DNA of 64,000 nucleotides from Streptomyces sp. PTY087I2 (lineage in GTDB: Bacteria; Actinomycetota; Actinomycetes; Streptomycetales; Streptomycetaceae). The position numbers and the translations under genes are program-made. The first letter of the stretch is position 1, and each line of letters begins with the position of its first letter. Under the pieces are notes generated by a model that worked only from the letters and a program-made list of their open reading frames with translations, was not told the DNA's origin and made no database searches. This document shows, piece by piece, positions 34,903-43,777 of the stretch. The DNA is taken from the NCBI RefSeq assembly GCF_001687325.1, contig NZ_LZRD01000020.1, positions 1-64,000 on the forward strand. Direction: 5' to 3'.

Positions 34903-35367
34903 ATGCAGACGGGGAAGCAGTCTCGGCAGTCCTTGCGCGGAGCCCTCCGGATGCGCGTAGCGGTGGGAGCGGGCGCGCTTCTCCTGGTCCTGACCGGGTG
35001 CGGTGGAAGCGACGACGGCGCGAAGGAATCCTCCGTCAAGCGGACCCTGGCGCTCATGGACGACCAGCAGAGCGTGGACGCGGGCGACAGCCTGGACGTG
35101 GAGGTCCTCGACAACGACTCCATCACCCTGGAGAGCGGCGAACGGGCGGGCCTGCTCGACGCCTACGACCCCGCCGAACTGACCCTGACCATCGACACCG
35201 ATCCCAGCCACGGGTCCGCGTCGGTGTCCGGGGCCACGGTGACGTACACCGCCAGGGACGGGTACGCCGGCGAGGACGAGCTGACCTACGAGGTCCGCGT
35301 GAAGGGCACCGAGGTTCCCGCCGCCACCGCCGTCGTCCGCATCACCGTCAGCGCGCCCGCTTCCTGA
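34903..35367 (+). CDS. Lipoprotein with one Ig/cadherin-like domain
   Basis: 154 residues. Lipobox LVLTGC after a basic n-region. The mature part has one beta-sandwich of the bacterial Ig type (SVDAGDSLDVEVLDNDSIT, GSASVSGATVTYTARDGYAGEDELTYEV). Likely exposed at the outer face of the membrane. ATG 34903 is preceded by GGGGG. No enzymatic residues. Confidence 0.82.
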   Translation: MQTGKQSRQSLRGALRMRVAVGAGALLLVLTGCGGSDDGAKESSVKRTLALMDDQQSVDAGDSLDVEVLDNDSITLESGERAGLLDAYDPAELTLTIDTDPSHGSASVSGATVTYTARDGYAGEDELTYEVRVKGTEVPAATAVVRITVSAPAS

Positions 35368-35386
35368 CCGGGGCCCGGGCCCGGTG

Positions 35387-36244
35387 TCACTGCTGGAGAT
35401 CGCGCAAGTAACGCGCCATCTCCCTGTACACCGCCGCCGAGTTGTCCAGATGGGCGTCATGCCCCGCCCCCGGGATCACGGCGATCCGCGTCGCGGGGTG
35501 CCGGTCCCGCATCCGGTCCGCCTCGTCCGGCTTCATCGTGCCGTTCTCGCCCCGCAGCACCAGCGCCGGGCAGCGGACCCGGTCCCAGGCGTCCCAGTAG
35601 TCGCGGTGCGCGTTCTCCTGGACCGTGGCCACCATCACGTCCCGGTCGACGCGGGGGTGCAGTCCACCGGGGCCCGGTGCGAGGCCCGCCGCCCAAGCCC
35701 GGCCCGCCGGGCCGCCGCCGAAGAACGCCTCGGCCGCCTCCACGTCCGGGAACGGCACCGGCCAGGAGTCCAGCCAGCGCCCGATCTGCTCCGGCAGCTC
35801 CGGGGCCGGGCCCGCCGGACCCGCCTCGATCAGAACCAGCGCGCGGCACACCTCCGGGTGGGCCGCCGCCGTCAGCAACGCGGTAAGCCCGCCCATCGAC
35901 TGGCCGACCAGCACCGTGTCCTCTCCGGCCAGACCGAACCGGTGCGCCACTGCCCGTACGTCACGGACGTGCGCCGCCCGCGTCACGTCCCCGGGGCGGC
36001 GCGTGCTCGCCCCGCTGCCGCGCGCGTCGAAGGCGATCACCCGGTGCGTGGCCGCGAACCGGGCCGCCAGCGCCTCCCACTCGCCGCAGTGCCCGGCCAG
36101 CCCGTGCAGCAGGAGCAGGGGCGGGCCGTCTCCGCCGTGGTCGGTGCAGAAGAGGCGTACGGGGCCGGAGCCAGGCCCGTACGCCTCTTCTGCGTCCGTG
36201 ACCGTCACCGTCACCGTGGTCGCCCTCGTGCTCGCTGCCCCCAC
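35387..36244 (-). CDS. Alpha/beta hydrolase
   Basis: 285 residues, complete alpha/beta hydrolase fold. Oxyanion HGLAGHCGEW, nucleophile elbow GQSMGG, acid near LRGENGTMKPDEA and histidine in PGAGHDAHLD. No signal peptide. The substrate could be an ester, lactone or amide. The GTG start at 36244 is the first of the frame, and its ribosome site is weak. Confidence 0.87.
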   Translation of the reverse strand: MGAASTRATTVTVTVTDAEEAYGPGSGPVRLFCTDHGGDGPPLLLLHGLAGHCGEWEALAARFAATHRVIAFDARGSGASTRRPGDVTRAAHVRDVRAVAHRFGLAGEDTVLVGQSMGGLTALLTAAAHPEVCRALVLIEAGPAGPAPELPEQIGRWLDSWPVPFPDVEAAEAFFGGGPAGRAWAAGLAPGPGGLHPRVDRDVMVATVQENAHRDYWDAWDRVRCPALVLRGENGTMKPDEADRMRDRHPATRIAVIPGAGHDAHLDNSAAVYREMARYLRDLQQ

Positions 36245-36371
36245 TCGGACCCCAGCCTCTCCGTCTCCCCGTACCGCCCTCCGGCCGCGTCGCCCCGAAC
36301 GCTAGCCTCGGGCTGAGTACCGAACCACGGAAATACCCACAGACGGCTCACAGAAAGCGATGGTGGCGGCG

Positions 36372-36683
36372 ATGGCCAAGGTTCCGGCAGCGGCGGTGGC
36401 GGCGAGCGGGCTCGTCGGGGGGTACGGCGTCGCCCGGTGGACCCGGAAGCGGCCGCTCGGTGGTGTCGCTCTCGCCGCCGCCGGGGCGATGGCCGCGTAC
36501 GAGTGGAACCGGCAGGCCGGGCCGCGTGCCGCCGCCGGGCTGAGCGTCGCCTATGTCGCCGCCTTCGCCGGGTCCCATCCGCTCGCCAAGAAGGTCGGCG
36601 CCTGGCCCGCCGTCTTCGCCGTCGCGGGCGGCGTGGCCACCGCCTCCTGGGCCGTCACCCGCCGGGCCGCCGCCCAGCGCTGA
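36372..36683 (+). CDS. Small conserved membrane protein
   Basis: 103 residues from ATG 36372 (ATG 36360, four codons earlier, is equally possible). Three hydrophobic segments, alanine/glycine-rich, with a basic tail RRAAAQR. I do not recognise a family; it looks like a short streptomycete membrane protein. Confidence 0.6.
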   Translation: MAKVPAAAVAASGLVGGYGVARWTRKRPLGGVALAAAGAMAAYEWNRQAGPRAAAGLSVAYVAAFAGSHPLAKKVGAWPAVFAVAGGVATASWAVTRRAAAQR

Positions 36684-36943
36684 GCGCCGACCCGTATCCG
36701 GCGGGCCGCCCCGCTGAGCGCCGGCCGCGCCCGGCGGCCGCCCACCGCCGAGCCCGCCCCACGCCGAAGAAAACCCGGCCCCGACTGAACGCCCGCCGCC
36801 CCGCACCCGTACTCCCTTGCAACTCCCCCGCGTAGGCCGGGTGCGTACCCGTACCGGACACGACAGGACCGTACGGGTGCGCCCCCGGAGCGGCGGGCCC
36901 CAGAGGCCGCCAAGGCCCCTGCGAGGAGCCCCCCTCGGCCCCC
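36684..36943. other. GC-rich intergenic region
   Basis: 260 bases between the small membrane protein and the convergent DUF445 gene. No gene, tRNA or strong terminator visible. Confidence 0.4.
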
Positions 36944-38374
36944 TCAACCCCCCAGCGCATGCGACACCGTGTAGATCGCCAGGCCCGCCAGCGCCCCCAC
37001 CACCGTGCCGTTGATCCGGATGAACTGGAGGTCGCGGCCGATGTGGGCCTCGATCTTCTTCGACGTCTGGTCCGCGTCCCAGCTCGCGACCGTGTCGCTG
37101 ATCAGTGACGTGATCTCCGCGCGGTACGTCGTCACCACGTACACCGCCGCGTCCTCCAGCCAGCCGTCCAGCTTGCCCTGGAGCCGTTCGTCGCTCGCCA
37201 GCCGCGCTCCCAGCGACATCAGCGAGGCGCGCGCCCGCAGCCGCAGTTCGCTGCGCTCGTCCTCCGCCGCCGAGAGGATCATCGTGCGGACCGACGACCA
37301 GGCCGAGGCGATCACGTCCTGGACCTCGCTCCGGCCCAGGATCTCCGACTTCAGGCGCTCCACCCGGGCCCGGGTGTCGGCGTCGGTCTGGAGGTCGGCC
37401 GCGAAGTCGGTCAGGAACGTGTCGATCGAGCCGCGCGCCGGGTGCTCCGGCATGTCCCGCATCTCCGTGACGAACCGCAGCAGCTCCTTGTAGACCCGCT
37501 CCCCGACCCGCTTGTCCACGAACCTCGGCGTCCAGCCGGGAGCGCCGCCCTGCACCGCGTTCATCACCGAGTCGCCGTGCTCCACCAGCCAGTCGTGCGC
37601 CCGTACGCAGATGAGGTCGACGACCTTGCGGTGGCCGCCGTCCGTGACGACCTTCTCCAGCATCTTGCCGAGGCCCGGGCCGACCTCCACGGCGTTCGCC
37701 CGCCGGGTGATCGCCTCGCCCACCACCGCCTGGACGTCCGAATCCCGAAGGACCGTCAGCGCGCCGCGCAGCGCCGTCGCCAGCTCGGCGGTGACCCGGT
37801 CCGCGTGGGCCGGCTCCGCGAGCCACACACCGAGCCGCCGGCCGACCCCCAGAGCGTGAATTCGGTCACGAATGACGTCTCCGGAGAGAAAGTTCTCGCC
37901 AACGAAGGAACCGAGGGACTGTCCTAGCTGATCCTTCTTGGTGGGGATGATGGCCGTGTGCGGAATGGGCAGACCCAGCGGGCGCCGGAAGAGCGCCGTC
38001 ACCGCGAACCAGTCCGCCAGCGCGCCCACCATCCCCGCCTCGGCAGCCGCTGCGACGTAGCCCGGCCAGCCCCCCACACCCGAGTTCTTCGCCCAGGTGG
38101 CCAGGACGTAGACGAGCGCGACGAGCAGAAGGAGGCCGGTCGCCGTGAGTTTCATGCGCCGTACGCCGCGCTGCTTCTCCTCGTCGGCTGCGGTGTACGC
38201 GAACGAGGCCAGCGGGCCCGCGCCCGCCCCCGCCCCCGGCTCCTGTTCCCGCCCCTGCCCCTGTCCCGGTGGCAGCGCCGCCACCGCGTCCTGCTCCTGC
38301 GCCTGCTCGTCGGATCCGGTCCGTTCCATCCGCTCCACCCGTCCGCGTACGCCTCGCCCCCGTGACGTACGCAT
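36944..38374 (-). CDS. DUF445 family membrane protein
   Basis: 476 residues. A disordered glycine/glutamate N-terminus precedes a hydrophobic hairpin at about 75-140 containing EAGMVGALADWFAVTALFRRP and IPHTAIIPTKKDQLGQSLGSFVGENFL, the DUF445 signature. A long helical middle region and a C-terminal segment (VGALAGLAIYTVSHAL) follow. ATG 38374 is chosen because GGGGAGGTAGGG lies directly upstream. Function of DUF445 unknown. Confidence 0.88.
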   Translation of the reverse strand: MRTSRGRGVRGRVERMERTGSDEQAQEQDAVAALPPGQGQGREQEPGAGAGAGPLASFAYTAADEEKQRGVRRMKLTATGLLLLVALVYVLATWAKNSGVGGWPGYVAAAAEAGMVGALADWFAVTALFRRPLGLPIPHTAIIPTKKDQLGQSLGSFVGENFLSGDVIRDRIHALGVGRRLGVWLAEPAHADRVTAELATALRGALTVLRDSDVQAVVGEAITRRANAVEVGPGLGKMLEKVVTDGGHRKVVDLICVRAHDWLVEHGDSVMNAVQGGAPGWTPRFVDKRVGERVYKELLRFVTEMRDMPEHPARGSIDTFLTDFAADLQTDADTRARVERLKSEILGRSEVQDVIASAWSSVRTMILSAAEDERSELRLRARASLMSLGARLASDERLQGKLDGWLEDAAVYVVTTYRAEITSLISDTVASWDADQTSKKIEAHIGRDLQFIRINGTVVGALAGLAIYTVSHALGG

Positions 38375-38471
38375 TGTCCCTACCTCCCCTACTCCTGGGC
38401 CGCATGTGGAGTTCCCGACGGCCTGTCGCATCATGGGACCAGCACGATCATCACAAGGAGAACCACCGCAC

Positions 38472-39719
38472 ATGCCAAGGCGCCAGGGGTACGCCCTGCT
38501 CATCGCCCTCGTGGCGGGCACCGCCGCGCTCGCCGCCGCCGTCGCCTTCGCAACGACGCTGCTCTCCGGCCCCCGGTCGACGCCGCTCCCGCCCGCCGAG
38601 ACCCAGGCCGCGGCCCGTAACCCGGTCGACCCCGCCGCCTCGGGCCCCTCGTGGGTCGCCACCTGGACCGCCGCCCCCGTCGGCGGCGAACCGGGCACCG
38701 AGGGCGGGCTCCCCGGGCGTACCGTCCGTAACGTCGTGCACACCAGCATCGGCGGGGACGCCGCCCGCATCACGCTGTCCAACCTCTTCGGCACGACCCC
38801 CCTGGTCGTCGACCAGGCCACCGTCAACACCCGGCCGGTGACCTTCAAGGGCGCCGCCACCGTCACCGTCGCCGTGGGCGGACGGGTCGTCAGCGACCCG
38901 GTCGTCGTGCCCGTGGCCCCCGACTCCGACCTCCAGGTCAGCTTCCGTACCCCGCGGGGCGGCGGGCCGGTCACGTACCACCCCTACACCCACCAGACGT
39001 CGTACCTGATCGACGACCGCGGCACCTTCTCCACCACCCACTGGCGCTATCTGACCGCCGTGGACGTCCGCAGCGAGCAGGCGCTCGGCGCGGTCGTCGC
39101 CCTCGGGGACTCCCTCACCGCGGGCAGCGGCTCCAGCACCGACGCCAACGCCCGCTGGACCGACGTCCTCGCCGACCGGCTGGGCGGCCGGTACGGGGTC
39201 GCCAACGCGGGCATCGCGGGCAACCGGGTCGTGGGCGTCGGCCGCGGCACCGGCGGCCAGTCGGGCACGGACCGGCTCGACCGGGACGTCCTCGGGGTCG
39301 CCGGGGCCCGGACCGTCGTCATCGCGCTCGGCATCAACGACGTACAGCAGAGCCCACAGGAGGCCGACCCCCAGCGCATCGTGGACAGCCTGCGCGCCCT
39401 CACCGACCGGGCGCACGCCCGCGGGCTCCGGGTCGTCGGCGCGACGCTGACCCCGTTCGAGGGCTTCCTCACCTGGACGCCCCAGCGCGACGCCGTACGC
39501 CACGCGGTCAACGAGCAGATCCGCTCGGGCACGGTCTTCGACGCGTACGTCGACTTCGACGCGGCGGTACGCGACCCCGCCGCGCCGAACCGGCTGCTCG
39601 CCGCGTACGACTCCGGCGACCACCTGCACCTCAACGACGACGGGTACCGCGCGTTCGGCGACCGGGTGGACCTGAAATCCCTGGACCGGGCCCGCGCGCC
39701 CCGGTCCGACGCGCTGTGA
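38472..39719 (+). CDS. Secreted/membrane-anchored SGNH (GDSL-type) hydrolase
   Basis: 415 residues. An N-terminal signal anchor (about 8-30) is followed by a beta-rich accessory domain (WVATWTAAP, RITLSNLFG) and the SGNH esterase domain: GDSLTAG (Ser), AGIAGNRV (Gly), GINDVQ (Asn) and the terminal DHLHLNDDG (Asp, His). Extracellular lipase or carbohydrate esterase. GGAG lies 11 bases before ATG 38472. Confidence 0.9.
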   Translation: MPRRQGYALLIALVAGTAALAAAVAFATTLLSGPRSTPLPPAETQAAARNPVDPAASGPSWVATWTAAPVGGEPGTEGGLPGRTVRNVVHTSIGGDAARITLSNLFGTTPLVVDQATVNTRPVTFKGAATVTVAVGGRVVSDPVVVPVAPDSDLQVSFRTPRGGGPVTYHPYTHQTSYLIDDRGTFSTTHWRYLTAVDVRSEQALGAVVALGDSLTAGSGSSTDANARWTDVLADRLGGRYGVANAGIAGNRVVGVGRGTGGQSGTDRLDRDVLGVAGARTVVIALGINDVQQSPQEADPQRIVDSLRALTDRAHARGLRVVGATLTPFEGFLTWTPQRDAVRHAVNEQIRSGTVFDAYVDFDAAVRDPAAPNRLLAAYDSGDHLHLNDDGYRAFGDRVDLKSLDRARAPRSDAL

Positions 39720-39744
39720 CCCGCTGAGGAGAGCCGGAGGGCCC

Positions 39745-39827
39745 CAGAGCCGCTTGCGGGGCCCGAGGGCTCTCTCCAGAGGCGCTTGCGGAGCCCGAGG
39801 GCGCTCTCAGAGGCGCTTGCGGCCGCC
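39745..39827. repeat. Tandem copies of the DUF1707 gene's last codons
   Basis: Three units start at 39745, 39777 and 39808 with a spacing of 31-32 bp, each beginning CAGAG(C/G)CGCTTGCGG. The third is the true gene end (KRL and stop). The other two are downstream duplicates, a small slippage array like the duplicated tail at 17.0-17.1 kb. Confidence 0.75.
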
Positions 39828-40547
39828 GCCGGAGCCGCCTCCGTCGTCGTCCGGGCCCTCCAGCTCGCGTCGGCGGCGCGCCTCCAGCTCCGCCTCCTTG
39901 GCCTCCTTCAGCCGACGGCGCTCCGCCTTCGTCCGCTTGCGCTCCACGCCGACGCCGCCCATCAGGGCGAATCCGGTGATCCGCACCCTCGGGGAGTCCG
40001 GGGCGATCTCCCCGTCCTCGTTGGAGCCCTCGCCGAAGCCGCCCATGATGCCGATGCCTCTGACCTCGACGTTCAGCTCCGGCGGCGCGGTCACATGGAT
40101 GCCGCCCATGATCGTGCAGCAGCGGATCACGATCTCGCGGTCCTCGAAGTGCGCCTCGCGCAGATCGATCTCGCCGCCGCCCCACATCGCGAACGCGGTG
40201 AACTTCCGGGCCACCGTCCAGCGGCCCTTCCGGTTGAAGCCGCCCCAGAAGGCGAACGCTCCCTTCGAGGTGGCGGCTCCGCCGACCCGCGCGGGCCAGT
40301 TCGCGGCGGAGCCCCGCAGTGGGGCGGGCGCGGACGAGCCGACGGGAGCGACCGCCGAGCCCGGCGCGGGCAGGTCCTGGACCAGCGGCTCCAACTCCCC
40401 GTGCGTACGGGCCTTGTAGGCCTTTTCGAGGCGCTGGTCGAACTCGTCCATATCCAGTCGGCCCTCGGCCACGGCCTCGCGCAGCAGTTCCGCGATCCGC
40501 TCGCGCTCGGTATCGGAGGCGCGCATGTCCGGACGTTCACTTGTCAT
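39807..40547 (-). CDS. DUF1707 domain protein with LiaF-like C-terminal region
   Basis: 246 residues. The DUF1707 SHOCT-like domain spans 6-58 (MRASDTERERIAELLREAVAEGRLD, DEFDQRLEKAYKA). It is followed by an FAFWGGFNRKGRW and FAMWGGGEIDLREA beta region with repeated MGG turns, as in cell-wall-active antibiotic response proteins. The charged C-terminus ends RKRL. Soluble as far as can be seen. Probably a regulatory or envelope-stress protein. Confidence 0.82.
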   Translation of the reverse strand: MTSERPDMRASDTERERIAELLREAVAEGRLDMDEFDQRLEKAYKARTHGELEPLVQDLPAPGSAVAPVGSSAPAPLRGSAANWPARVGGAATSKGAFAFWGGFNRKGRWTVARKFTAFAMWGGGEIDLREAHFEDREIVIRCCTIMGGIHVTAPPELNVEVRGIGIMGGFGEGSNEDGEIAPDSPRVRITGFALMGGVGVERKRTKAERRRLKEAKEAELEARRRRELEGPDDDGGGSGGGRKRL

Positions 40548-40640
40548 ACCGCGCAGCCTATTGAACACACCCGTTCCCGGCACAGACCCGCAGGCCCACG
40601 ACCTGCGCGCGCCGCCCGGACGGGCCGGTGAGGGGCCGCG

Positions 40641-41333
40641 TCACGGCGCCGCCGACTCGTACATCCTCGCGATCACGGCCTCGATGTCCGGCTCCCGTAC
40701 CGACAGGTCCACCAGCGGGTAGTCCGCCGCGATCCGCGCCACCAGCGGGGCCGCCGACGCCGCGGCGGGGAACGCCAGCCACTGGCGCGGGCCCTCCACC
40801 TTCACCGCGCGCAGGGCGGGTTGGCCCGCCCCGTCCGCCGACTCCAGCTGGATCGGGGGGAGTTCGCTCTCCAGGTCCACCACCAGCATGCGTTCGCTCT
40901 CCCCCGCCTCATGGAGTCCGGCGACCGAACCGTCGTACATCAGACGGCCGTGGTCGATCACCATCACCCGGTTGCACAGCTGCTCGATGTCGGTGAGGTC
41001 GTGCGTCGTCAGCAGGACCGTCGTCCCGCGCTCGGCGTTCAACTCCTTCAGGAACTGCCGCACTTTGGCCTTGGAGATCACGTCGAGACCGATCGTCGGC
41101 TCGTCCAGGTACAGCACCTCCGGATCGTGCAGCAGCGCCGCCGCGATGTCCCCGCGCATCCGCTGACCGAGCGAGAGCTGACGTACGGGGACCTCCAACA
41201 GCTCGCCCAGATCGAGGAGTTCGACGCAGCGCTCCAGATTCTCCCGGTAACGCCGGTCGGGGATGCGGTACATGCGGTGCATCAGCCGGTACGAGTCACG
41301 CAGCGGCAGGTCCCACCAGAGGGTCGTCCGCTG
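40641..41333 (-). pseudogene. 3' part of an ABC-2-type ABC transporter ATPase gene, split by the element
   Basis: The reading frame covers QRTTLWWDLPLRDS, the signature LSLGQRMRGD, Walker B VLYLDEPTIGLD, the switch TTHD and a C-terminal extension. The Walker A part and everything before it are missing: upstream of GQR the sequence changes to element DNA (ATTTTTTGTGGCC). The missing preceding residues, GVVFGQR, are encoded at the other end of the element (63960-64000), in phase for re-joining. In the host this ATPase is therefore inactive while the element is inserted. Confidence 0.85.
41329..41333. other. attL core
   Basis: CGCTG at the left junction, shared with the right junction; extended agreement is CGCTG-N-CC. 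Chromosomal ATPase sequence lies to the left and element sequence to the right. Confidence 0.75.
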
Positions 41334-41346
41334 GCCACAAAAAATG

Positions 41347-41384
41347 CACTTGCGAAGTGGTTTCGTGTTACAATTAGTAACGAA
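41347..41384. promoter_or_regulatory. Palindromes between attL and the serine integrase
   Basis: CACTT-GCG-AAGTG (41347-41359) and TTCGTGTTAC-AATTA-GTAACGAA (41362-41384) lie in succession in front of the integrase. The first is part of the reconstructed attP arm. The second overlaps the likely integrase promoter and could be its operator. Confidence 0.55.
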
Positions 41385-41395
41385 GGAATCACGCA

Positions 41396-42946
41396 GTGCA
41401 GCAGGTCGCATCAACCACCGGTTACGTAGAACAAGCCCTCCGCCACGACTATACGGGGATGAATTTCGGCGTCCTCGTGCGCCTGTCGTTCGAGGCAAAG
41501 AAGGGCACCGACTACAAGGCTTCACCTACGCGCGGCGCGGAAATCAATAACCGCCTCGAACAGGTCAGGATCGCCACCGACTACATCGAGGAGCGCGGCG
41601 GCAAGGTCGTCCACATCTACGACGAGCCGCACACGTCCGCGTGGAAGAAAAAGCCTATCCCACAGCCGGACGGCACGGTGAAATGGCTCGTAGATCGGCC
41701 CGTCTTTGACGGCGCAATCCGAGACCTGAAGAAGGGTCTCGCTCCCACCGGCGAACCGATTCATGGTCTGGCCGTCATCGCTGACGACCGCTTGGCGCGA
41801 GACCCCCGACACATGGAAGACGCCAAAGAGGTCGTTGAATACCACGACCGCCCCATCATCGACGTGAGCGGTCTGCTCGATCTGCTCACCGAGGGCGGCC
41901 GTGAAGCCGCGCCGTACATCGTCCAAGCGTCGGCGCGGTACTCCAAAGCCATCTCCATGAAAGGCAAGATCAGCCACAAGTCACGGGCACGCGCCGGTAT
42001 TCCGGCGGGCGGTCAACGGCCGTTCGGCTTCATGGAAGACAAGCGGACGCACAAAGAGGACGAGTCCAAGCACCTCAAGACGACGGCGGGTTGGCTGCTC
42101 GAAGACAAGCTGAACATGCACACCGTCGAACAGAAGTGGTTCGATGCTGGGTTCCGTACCTCCAAGGGCGGGTGCATCCCGAAGAAGACCATCAAGAACA
42201 TCCTCCTGAATCCGCGCATCGCTGGAATCCGCACCTACCGGCAGCCGGACAAGCCGCTGTGGGAGCGCTACCTCCTCGACGGCGACGGCAACCCGGTAAA
42301 GGGCCAGTGGGACGCCATCCTTGAATGGGAAAGGTGGCAGAAACTTGTCTCGCTCCTTACGAGCGAAGACCGTCCATTCGCCGGTCAGTATCAGGGAGCC
42401 GTTAAGTACCTGTACTCGCTTGCCCTGCGCTGCGGTGAGTGCGGCGGACGAATCAGCGGACAGGCGAAGGAAAATAACCGCTTCGACTACGCCTGCAAGA
42501 ACCCTGGGTGCGGCAAGGTCGCAGGAAGCGGTAACGCAATCGACGATCTTCTGACCCCTATAGTCCTGGGCGTCCTGTCGCAGCGCTCCGTCAAGGTAGA
42601 AGCCAAGGAGTGGGAGAAAGCCGACGAGCTACGCGAGCTGGAGGAAGAAAAGAACGCGCTGCTTCAACAGGCAAAAGAGTTCCCGAAGCAGGCAGCGTAC
42701 GTGTGGCCGCTCGTGGGCGAGAAGGACGAACAGATCAGGAAACTCCGCAAGGAAAAGACGGCGCACGACCGCAAGCACACAGCACCGTCCATCACAAACG
42801 CCGTTGAGCGGTGGCCTGGGCTTGAACTGGAGCAGCGACACGCGCTCATCGCCGAGGTTTTCCAGTCGGTCATCCTGCATCGAGCCAAGAAGGGGAGCAA
42901 CCGCTTCAACCCTGAGCGCCTGGAGGTTATTTACCACCAAGAATAG
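41396..42946 (+). CDS. Large serine recombinase (integrase)
   Basis: 516 residues. The resolvase-type catalytic domain is N-terminal (GVLVRLSFEAKKG with the candidate nucleophile Ser31, then YIEERGGKVVHIYDEPHTSAW and DRLARDPRH). The recombinase domain (about 190-300, GIPAGGQRPFGF, PKKTIKNILLNPRIAGIRTY) and a zinc ribbon (LRCGECGGRISG ... CKNPGCG) follow, with a coiled-coil (ELEEEKNALLQQ) before the end. GTG 41396 has AAGGA eight bases upstream. Its place 63 bp from attL is typical of phiC31-type systems, and it should have inserted this element into the ABC ATPase gene. Confidence 0.93.
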   Translation: MQQVASTTGYVEQALRHDYTGMNFGVLVRLSFEAKKGTDYKASPTRGAEINNRLEQVRIATDYIEERGGKVVHIYDEPHTSAWKKKPIPQPDGTVKWLVDRPVFDGAIRDLKKGLAPTGEPIHGLAVIADDRLARDPRHMEDAKEVVEYHDRPIIDVSGLLDLLTEGGREAAPYIVQASARYSKAISMKGKISHKSRARAGIPAGGQRPFGFMEDKRTHKEDESKHLKTTAGWLLEDKLNMHTVEQKWFDAGFRTSKGGCIPKKTIKNILLNPRIAGIRTYRQPDKPLWERYLLDGDGNPVKGQWDAILEWERWQKLVSLLTSEDRPFAGQYQGAVKYLYSLALRCGECGGRISGQAKENNRFDYACKNPGCGKVAGSGNAIDDLLTPIVLGVLSQRSVKVEAKEWEKADELRELEEEKNALLQQAKEFPKQAAYVWPLVGEKDEQIRKLRKEKTAHDRKHTAPSITNAVERWPGLELEQRHALIAEVFQSVILHRAKKGSNRFNPERLEVIYHQE

Positions 42947-43103
42947 TGGCGACGCGCTGCCAGCGCTTACCTGAAAGCTTCGGCGCTCGGGCAAGCTGCA
43001 AAGCGATCCAGTCCTCTGCCTTCATCGGCCGGGGACTGGATTTTTTTATGCTCCGCGATTGATGCTTCGCCGATGACTGACTTTCGAGTTTTGTGCTTGG
43101 CAT
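42927..43103 (-). CDS. Small basic protein, convergent with the serine integrase
   Basis: 58 residues from ATG 43103 (GGAG eight bases upstream). The N-terminal half is Ser/Lys-rich and the C-terminal half is MKAEDWIALQLARAPKL. Its 3' end overlaps the integrase 3' end by 20 bases. I recall similar short proteins near integrases of actinomycete elements; function unknown. Confidence 0.6.
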   Translation of the reverse strand: MPSTKLESQSSAKHQSRSIKKSSPRPMKAEDWIALQLARAPKLSGKRWQRVATILGGK

Positions 43104-43154
43104 TGAATGTTCTCCGCTTATGTTCTCATTGTACTCCCCTCTCCGTTTTTTGTG

Positions 43155-43172
43155 TTCGTTTCGGTGTTGTAG
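43155..43172 (+). promoter_or_regulatory. 18-bp motif shared with the traG upstream region
   Basis: TTCGTTTCGGTGTTGTAG recurs as TTCGCTTCGGTGTTGTAG at 46471-46488 (17 of 18 identical). The copies lie 104 and 208 bp upstream of the genes at 43277 and 46697. Could be a shared promoter element or repressor site. Confidence 0.5.
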
Positions 43173-43276
43173 TTCCATCAAACTCTATGGATTAACCCCT
43201 TATGAAAGCGCATAAATGGATGCAGGGCCAGGAACAAAGACCGGCCCGGAACCTACAAAACCGAGTGGAGCAGAAA

Positions 43277-43603
43277 GTGGCTATCGTAAGCCAGAAGGTC
43301 TCAGACCTCAGCGGTAAGCAGGGTGACGACAAGCAGTTCGCTGCGGTCGTCGTCCGACAGCACCCGGAGATCGACCAGCCGAAGGCGCTGGACGTGCTGG
43401 TGCCGGAACTCAAGCAGTTCCCGGACATCGGCGCGGACCTGGTGATCCTGGAGATCTCCATGCCCAACGGCAGCAAGCAGGACGTGTACGTGTCCCTGGA
43501 GGAGTTCAACAAGGCCGCCCCCAACATGAGCGAGGTCCTGAAGAACGCCCGAGGCACGCGCGGTCGGCTGCCCGGAACCCGTGTCGGCAACGGCAACGGG
43601 TAA
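43277..43603 (+). CDS. Element-encoded protein of unknown function
   Basis: 108 residues from GTG 43277, chosen for GGAG six bases upstream; a longer frame from 43202 is AT-rich. Begins AIVSQKVSDLSGKQGDD and is acidic-hydrophobic (LDVLVPELKQFPDIGADLVILEIS), with a glycine/arginine tail. No known motif. Confidence 0.65.
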   Translation: MAIVSQKVSDLSGKQGDDKQFAAVVVRQHPEIDQPKALDVLVPELKQFPDIGADLVILEISMPNGSKQDVYVSLEEFNKAAPNMSEVLKNARGTRGRLPGTRVGNGNG

Positions 43604-43607
43604 TCCC

Positions 43608-43743
43608 ATTCCTCCGCCTCCCGCCAACGCTCCCGGCGGTTGAGGCGGAACCCCTCGCCCTGGTGACCGTGCAGGTCATCAGGGCGAGGCTTACTCACCT
43701 CTTTCGTGAGCTGCCCACCGGAGCGCAATTCGGCGCTCCGGTG
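43608..43743 (+). ncRNA. Cluster of three strong hairpins (leader or small RNA)
   Basis: Three inverted repeats follow each other: CCGCCTCCCGCC/GGCGGTTGAGGCGG (about 43618-43648), a 16-bp stem at 43653-43689 with a GTGCA loop, and an 11-bp perfect stem at 43716-43743. They fill the gap between two genes on the same strand. The first could terminate transcription; three in a row suggests a structured leader or stable RNA. Confidence 0.45.
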
Positions 43744-43777
43744 AATCAGTCCCACGAGCGAGAAGGTATGTGGTCGC

